From: Anadara kagoshimensis
Lineage: Eukaryota > Mollusca > Bivalvia > Arcoida > Arcidae
Length of the DNA: 64,000 bases
Direction of reading: 5' to 3'
Assembly (NCBI GenBank): GCA_021292105.1
Contig: CM037868.1
Span: 807,549-871,548 of the forward strand
Below the pieces are notes generated by a model. The model saw nothing but the letters and a program-made list of their open reading frames with translations, was not told the origin of the DNA and ran no database searches. Below, in pieces: positions 57,480 through 64,000 of the stretch (its first letter is position 1; each line of letters opens with the position of its first letter). A program made the position numbers and the translations under genes.

Positions 57480-58540
57480 TTTTATAACAGAGCTACTTAT
57501 GGTTAACTACCAATCCTGAATCAAGTTTCGTTTTCATAACACGACTACTAATGGTTTTCAACCAAACCCTGAATTACTTTTCCTTTTTTTATAACAGTCC
57601 ATTATCACTTTATACATGAGTCATCTAGATATCATTAACAGTTTTACACATTAAGTTTTATAACGGGTAACAATTTGAATGTTTTATATACTCCCTAGTG
57701 ATACTACATAAAAAACTAATTTACACATCGTGTGTCACTTTTGTATACCAATCTTAAGGCAAACGCCATATAGAACCATCCTAATTACTGTTACAATACA
57801 GATCTGTCGAATGTTTGATTTTAATCCAAGGAATAGGCGTCGAGTCGCTGCTGCCGAGCGACCGGTATTCAGTGGATCGTAAATAGCAAGAGGCAGAAAG
57901 CAGCGGTCAAATAGCTGTCGAGATATAGCTAGCGAATGGTCCAGATGGGGTGGCTGTAGATTCGATACTCATTCACCAGCTTTCGACAGGTCTGTTCTGT
58001 ACCAGTCTTATAGCAAACGTTTAACAGAGCTAACCCAATTTATGTTACAATACAGACCTGTAAAATGTTTAACACTAAGTTAACGAATAAGTAGCGAATC
58101 GGAAGCTAGTATCAACCTTCAATTAGCTATATCTTTTTGAAGGCTGCGAATTATCTCTCGGTAGGTTTTGGCCTTTTGGTATCCATATCAGCCGGGCTCG
58201 GCTCCTTGGCTCCATTTCTTTACCACAGTGTTAGACGTTCGACATGTCGGTATTGTACGTTTTAACATCAGTAAATTGTATATTGTCATTGTGGAAATCA
58301 CTTCCCTAATCGTATCTGTATCGTTATTGGAAAACTGACAAGCTAAAGATTGACATAGTATAAAGGTAAAATACGAGCTGCGTGAGGCGATTGTGGGTTG
58401 ATAAATCCGAAGTCAAAGCAACTGTTTAAAACAACATCCAATGTGCATGATCCCCAGATTAACGCATCTTCTAAAGGTTATGATATTTCTAATATTGGAT
58501 AAGTATGTTTTTTATGATTACGACTAGTCTACAAAATAAG
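57480..58540 (+). repeat. Satellite-like non-coding block, right
   Basis: Collinear with parts of 52250-53850: 'cttatggttaactaccaatc' at 57492, 'aacagtccattatcacttta', 'cgacaggtctgttctgtacc', then 58090-58500 ('aatcggaagctagtatcaac', 'attgtatattgtcattgtgg') matching 53420-53800. Confidence 0.7.
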
Positions 58541-58695
58541 AAACACCAAAGTTTATTTCACATTTTTGTTATTGTTCTGTTATTTACTGGCTTGAATACA
58601 TGCCACAGAGAGGAGGAACACATTACCACAGCAAAGCATTAGACTTTGAACACTAATAAAGCATTCAGATGGTTATATTTGTATTGAATCAAAAC

Positions 58696-58912
58696 CAAAC
58701 ATACCATTCTATGTTCAAATCACAATCCAAAGGCAAAGTAAAGACTGTGAAACTGACAAATAAAGTTTTACATGTGAGCACCCAAATTTCCTGTTTAGCT
58801 AGCTACATGCACAACATATGTAATCCAAATTGAGCACGAAAGGCACATAAAAAACCGGATCGTCAAATATACACATTGTCATTTAGGATAAACATACATC
58901 CTACTTATTAAC
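58696..58912 (-). mobile_element. Older Naiad 3' fragment, antisense, left half of a split copy
   Basis: 'caaatcacaatccaaaggca', 'cctgtttagctagctacatg', 'cgtcaaatatacacattgtc', ending at 'cttattaac'. The right half continues at 62972 beyond the foldback element. Confidence 0.78.
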
Positions 58913-59049
58913 GGATACCTGAAGTACGTTACTTATTCAATATTGCAGCGTTCAACATTGAATAAGTAAACAGTTACTTATTCAACATTCGAAAATATTT
59001 TTTGTTTCATTTATAAAACATTCAAATAAAACCAATTTCATCACATTTC

Positions 59050-60370
59050 ACGATAAATTGTCACTACCAAGTATGGTTACCCCCAGTGCCTCGGAACACA
59101 TTGGCTTAAAGCTTCAATGTAAGTCCATACCATTATACAGTGTATTTTATATAGACGGAAAATAAAGTGCCTGAGCAAAGTGAAGCTTTCACTGTGCTTG
59201 GAATTTCGAAATACCATTTTGTACTACTATGCTTAGGCAATGTCACTACCCAGTATGGTTACCCTCAGTGCCTCGGAACACATTGGTTTAATGCTTCAAT
59301 GTAAGCCTATACCATTATACAGTGTATTTTATATAGACGGAAAATAAAGTGCCTGAGCAAAGTGAAGCTTTCACTGTGCTCGGAATTTCGAAATAATAAT
59401 TTCTACTACTATGCTTAGGCAATGTCACTTCCCAGAATGGTTACCCTCAGTGCCTCGGAACACATTGGTTTAAAGCTTCAATGTAAGTCCTTACCATTAT
59501 ACAGTTTATTTTATATAGACGGAAAGTAAAAAGCCTGAGCAAAGTGAAGCTTTCACTGTGCTCGGAATTTCGAAATAACATTTTGTACTACTATGCTTAG
59601 GCAATGTCACTTCCCAGTATGGTTACCCACAGTGCCTCGGAACACATTGGATCAAAGCTTCAATGTAAGCCCATACCATTATACAGTGTATTTTATATAG
59701 ACGGAAAGTAAAAAGCCTGAGCAAAGTGAAGTTTTCAATGTGTTCGAAATTTCGAAATACCATTTTATACTACTATGCTTAGGCAATGTCACTTCCCAGA
59801 ATGTTTACGCTTAGTGCCTCGGAACACATTGGTTTAAAGCTTCAATGTAAGTCCATACCATTAAACAGTGTATTTTATATAGACGGAAAGTAAAAAGCCT
59901 GAGCAAAGTGAAGCTTTCACTGTGCTCGGAATTTCGAAATACCATTTTGTACCACTATGCTTAGGCAATGTCACTACCAATTATGGTTATCCCCAGTGCC
60001 TCAGAAAACATTGACTTAAAGCTTTAATGTAAGCCTATGCCCGTATATAGTATATTACATTTAGTCGTTAAGTAAAGTGTTCGAGCATAGATAGGCTCAA
60101 TTGTGGTAAACGGTTGATAACATCGTGTGGATATACTATTTTAATACTATGTCACTATTAAGTACTGTTTCCTTTAGTGCTTCGGGACACTTTGACCTAA
60201 AGCATCAATCTTAGCAAATGTCATCACACAATAAATTATACATATGTGGAAAGTAAAGGTTCTGGCATGGTGAAGCTTTCATTTTATTGACAATTATAAA
60301 TTCAAGTTAATATATAAAGTATAAACAATGTCACTACCAATTATGTTTATCTTCAGGACAGTGCCTCTAA
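59050..60370 (+). repeat. Left 182-bp array of the foldback element
   Basis: Anchor 'cctcggaacacattgg' or its variants at 59089, 59271, 59453, 59635, 59817, 59999, about 60180 and 60364. The first six are exactly 182 apart. Units become more diverged toward the centre. Confidence 0.92.
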
Positions 60371-61120
60371 GCCTTTGTAATATGCATAAAGAAAAATGTT
60401 CGGGCAAAATGAAACTTTCACGTTTTGGTAACTTTTGAAATGATGTATTGTAACACCTCATATGTGCATTGTCACTATAGAATAGAAACTGATCTCCAGA
60501 ACACATTTTTGAAAATCAACGAAATAAAACTGAGACCCTCACAACATATATCCCGAAAGTAACAAATTAAAATTTGATATGATCGAAAGGCAAGGGCTCT
60601 GGGCAGTCAAACTTAAACTTTCATTGTGCATTTTTTGCTTTCTTTAAAACAGGTTTTTTTAAAATTATTTTTATTACACTAAAAATGGACAATTTCACTA
60701 GAGAATCAAAGACAAATTGTTGCGAAATAGATTGATATCAGAATACGGGTTTTTCATAAAACAATAGAAAATCGACGCAGCAAATTGAAAAATCCATTTA
60801 TATTTGTATTTTTGTCCACAGTTTCGTATTTTTGTCACAAGTTCGTATTTTTGTCACATGTTCGTATTTTTGTCCACAAGTTCGTACATTTGTCCACAGT
60901 TTCGGATTTTCGTCCACGGTCTAACCACAAAAATGCTTAACAAAAATGTCTATGATAACTAACATGGGGCTATCACTGTCATCATTTGTATTTTAAAGAA
61001 ATGCAATAAAATAATATCTTAAATGTACCAAAACATTGCAGATTCGACTATCGATTTTCAAAAAACACGATAAATACGAAACTAAATGAACATTTCCGCG
61101 GTCTATTTCGAAACTAAATA
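60200..61120. other. Centre of the foldback element
   Basis: Unique AT-rich sequence without an open frame of note. 60808-60925 holds about six imperfect 20-base repeats of the type gttcgtatttttgtccacaa. Confidence 0.6.
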
Positions 61121-61124
61121 AATG

Positions 61125-62828
61125 CTTATATTGAAGCTTTAAGCCAATGTGTTCCGAGGCACTGGAGGTAACCATACTTGGTAGTGACATTGCCTAAGCA
61201 TAGTAGTACAAAATGATATTTCGAAATTCCGAGCACAGTGAAAGCTTCACTTTGCTCAGGCTCTTTACTTTCCGTCTATATGAAATACACTGTATAATGG
61301 TATGGGCTTATATTGAAGCTTTAAGCCAATGTGTTCCGAGGCACTGGGGGTAACCATACTTGGTAGTGACATTGCCTAAGCATAGTAGTACAAAATGATG
61401 TTTCGAAATTCCGAGCACAGTGAAAGCTTCACTTTGCTCAGGCTCTTTACTTTCCGTCTATATGAAATACAATGTATAATGGTATGGGCTTACATTGAAG
61501 CTTTAAGCCAATGTGTTCCGAGGCACTGGGGGTAACCATACTTGGTAGTGACATTGCCTAAGCATATTAGTACAAAATGATATTTCGAAATTCCGAGCAC
61601 AGTGAAAGCTTCACTTTGCTCAGGCTCTTTACTTTCCGTCTATATGAAATACACTGTATAATGGTATGGGCTTATATTGAAGCTTTAACCCAATGTGTTC
61701 CGAGGCACTGGGGGTAACCATACTTGGTAGTGACATTGCCTAAGCATAGTAGTACAAAATGATGTTTCGAAATTCCGAGCACAGTGAAAGCTTCACTTTG
61801 CTCAGGCTCTTTAGTTTCCGTCTATATGAAATACACTGTATAATGGTATGGGCTTATATTGAAGCTTTAAGCCAATGTGTTCCGAGGCACTGGGGGTAAC
61901 CATACTTGGTAGTGACATTGCCTAAGCATAGTAGTACAAAATGATGTTTCGAAATTCCGAGCACAGTGAAAGCTTCACTTTGCTCAGGCTCTTTACTTTC
62001 CGTCTATATGAAATACAATGTATAATGGTATGGGCTTACATTGAAGCTTTAAGCCAATGTGTTCCGAGGCACTGGGGGTAACCATACTTGGTAGTGACAT
62101 TGCCTAAGCATAGTAGTACAAAATGATATTTCGAAATTCCGAGCACAGTGAAAGCTTCACTTTGCTCAGGCTCTTTACTTTCCGTCTATATGAAATACAC
62201 TGTATAATGGTATGGGCTTATATTGAAGCTTTAACCCAATGTGTTCCGAGGCACTGGGGGTAACCATACTTGGTAGTGACATTGCCTAAGCATAGTAGTA
62301 CAAAATGATATTTCGAAATTCCGAGCACAGTGAAAGCTTCACTTTGCTCAGGCTCTTTACTTTCCGTCTATATGAAATACACTGTATAATGGTATGGGCT
62401 TATATTGAAGCTTTAAGCCAATGTGTTCCGAGGCACTGGGGTAACCATACTTGGTAGTGACATTGCCTAAGCATAGTAGTACAAAATGATATTTCGAAAT
62501 TCCGAGCACAGTGAAAGCTTCACTTTGCTCAGGCTCTTTACTTTCCGTCTATATGAAATACACTGTATAATGGTATGGGCTTATATTGAAGCTTTAAGCC
62601 AATGTGTTCCGAGGCACTGGGGGTACCCATACTTGGTAGTGACATTGCCTAAGCATAGTAGTACAAAATGATATTTCGAAATTCCGAGCACAGTGAAAGC
62701 TTCACTTTGCTCAGGCTCTTTACTTTCCGTCTATATGAAATACACTGTATAATGGTATGGGCTTACATTGAAGCTTTAAGCCAATGTGTTCCGAGGTACT
62801 GGGGGTAACCATACTTGGTAGTGACATT
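61125..62828 (-). repeat. Right 182-bp array of the foldback element
   Basis: Ten anchors 'ccaatgtgttccgaggcact' at 61144, 61326, 61508, 61690, 61872, 62054, 62236, 62418, 62599 and 62781: 182-bp steps (one 181). Units are nearly identical, in contrast to the left array, of which they are the reverse complement. Confidence 0.95.
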
Positions 62829-62971
62829 TAATCGTGAAATGTGATAAAATTTGTTTTATTTGATGTTTTATGAATAAAAGGAAAATATTTGCGAATGTCG
62901 AATAAGTAACTGTTTACTTATTCAATGTTGAACGCTGCAATGTTGAATAAGTAACGTACTTCAGATATGCC

Positions 62972-63045
62972 TTATGAACAACATTGTGATGGCGGCCAAA
63001 TCCTTTTTGAGGGCCTTGAACTGTCTGAAGTCTTAAAAAGGGTGT
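62972..63045 (-). mobile_element. Right half of the Naiad copy split by the foldback element
   Basis: 'acaacattgtgatggcggcc', 'ctttttgagggccttgaact': antisense of the last RT codons, directly continuing 58912. Confidence 0.75.
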
Positions 63046-63472
63046 TTATAGTGGTTTAACTTCCATTGCCGTACAACACAAGCTTTACTAATGCGAAACA
63101 GCGCAATTTTCTTTGCGCCTTTATAGTACCATAAAGGGCATTTTGGATAAATCAGCGATTATGTTTACATTTTGCATTTCAATTGGTTTACTATTATTAT
63201 AATTATATATGACATGTTAATGATAAATTTAAAAAAATAGAATATGACATTATTACATTTGTTTATCTTTAAAAAAAAGACTATATTGCTTAGACTATTT
63301 TATTATGATCACAGGTCAATAGATACGAGTTGTGGCCACAGTTTTGCTCATCAGGTAGGATTATTTGGGTTTGGATCTCATTACTGGCGAATATTTCCCC
63401 GAGGATATCACAAAACCAGTAGGCAATACTTTTGCATTGTCAGAAATATACTATTGTCCAAATTTCCATCTA

Positions 63473-63649
63473 CAGTCAAACCTTTCTTAAAGACCACCCT
63501 TATATAAGTACCACCTACTTAGTAAGGTCAGTAAAATTTTATTCCAATCACTCTTTATTCATATATTATGAACCTGTATATAAAGGCCACCTGCCAATTA
63601 AGGTCACTTCTATTGGTTCCCTTGGGTGGATTATAGACAGGTTTGACTG
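63473..63649. mobile_element. TA-flanked MITE (Tc1/mariner type ends)
   Basis: TA|cagtcaaacctttctt ... gacaggtttgactg|TA, 177 bp, with inner 'aaagaccacc' facing 'gggtggatt'. A TA duplication and short perfect TIR are hallmarks of Tc1/mariner MITEs. Confidence 0.82.
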
Positions 63650-63785
63650 TATTTAAAATCTGAAATTCCTAAAAAAAAAACTAAGGTATATTCCCTGATG
63701 CAATGAATTTACTTCGCTAAATTTGGTAAAATATATTTTGGAATTTTTGATAATTTTTCAACATCTTGAAAAATTTCGTTTGGTT

Positions 63786-63850
63786 TCACCATTTTGTTCA
63801 AAGCGCTAATGAGAAATTTCATTCTGAAACAGTCGCCTAGTGCTGCAAAT
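63786..63850 (+). pseudogene. Decayed hammerhead ribozyme motif with repeat flanks
   Basis: 'aagcgctaatgagaaatttc', 'attctgaaacagtcgcctag', 'tgctgc'. Core CUGAUGA reads ctaatga and GUC reads gcc, so cleavage is not expected. Flanks match the repeat at 48838-48970. Confidence 0.6.
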
Positions 63851-64000
63851 TAAAACTGTTTTAATATGTAATCATGATATTTGGCCAAATGAAACGACAC
63901 AACCCCTGACGTTTGTACAGATACTGGTCATATATTGAGACAACGGTAGTTATCCTTTTTAGCTAGCTATATCTGACACTTTGTAAACTATCCCCGCCTT

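Larger units (their letters stand above)
58913..62971. mobile_element. 4.06-kb foldback transposon with inverted 182-bp satellite arrays
   Basis: Ends GG(A/C)..ctgaagtacgttac are inverted repeats that continue about 180 bp inward ('gcgttcaacattgaataagt', 'cacatttcacgat') into two oppositely oriented 182-bp arrays. Flanks TTATTAAC (58905-58912) and TTATGAAC (62972-62979) are an 8-bp target duplication of TTATCAAC, the sequence present once at this spot in an uninterrupted Naiad. No transposase is seen; non-autonomous. 8-bp duplications occur in hAT and P superfamilies; which applies is not known. Confidence 0.88.

Noticed and set aside
62486..62671. Open frame inside the right 182-bp array
   Set aside because: The frame is made entirely of satellite repeat units and is not preserved in the neighbouring units.

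Overview
This is an AT-rich, intron-rich, repeat-dense piece of animal genome. Two protein-coding genes with long introns, tRNA-headed SINEs ending in the mollusc-typical 'gggacgttaaac' block, and an N-terminal GIY-YIG Penelope-like element (Naiad type) together suggest a mollusc, most likely a bivalve such as a clam. The species is inferred and cannot be proven from the window.

Genes. (1) On the + strand, 3183-9696, seven exons encode the catalytic domain of an M14A metallocarboxypeptidase (carboxypeptidase A-like). All exon phases agree. Only the signal/propeptide exons are missing. (2) On the - strand, 22296-15439, five exons encode nearly a whole alpha-type nicotinic acetylcholine receptor-like Cys-loop channel subunit. 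The signal-peptide exon is not found. No other cellular gene is supported. Most other open frames lie in transposon relics or simple repeats.

Mobile DNA, left to right. 1-800 and 9.7-12.1 kb are SINE clusters, including a SINE split by a Naiad fragment. The receptor introns carry SINEs, MITEs, a hammerhead relic, and an 88-bp minisatellite that has amplified the end of an exon together with its splice donor. 22-31 kb holds many short Naiad 3' ends in both orientations. 32423-41850 is a 4.7-kb direct tandem duplication. 42.3-48.8 kb is an array of about 0.7-kb units, each carrying a Naiad 3' tail, interrupted by a nearly full-length decayed Naiad (about 43471-46391). In that copy UGA replaces the second cysteine of the CxC motif, so it is a candidate selenocysteine codon. 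A hammerhead ribozyme with an intact core lies at 48882-48927. 52-58 kb is satellite-like non-coding sequence with simple repeats. 58913-62971 is a 4.06-kb foldback transposon with two inverted arrays of 182-bp repeats, inserted with an 8-bp target duplication into an older Naiad copy. A TA-flanked MITE and another hammerhead relic close the window.

The two genes are unrelated in function (a digestive or processing peptidase and a ligand-gated cation channel) and are transcribed convergently with about 5.7 kb of repeats between them. The most unusual content is the retroelement biology: a selenoprotein-like Naiad and its many tails, hammerhead ribozymes, and a large foldback element.
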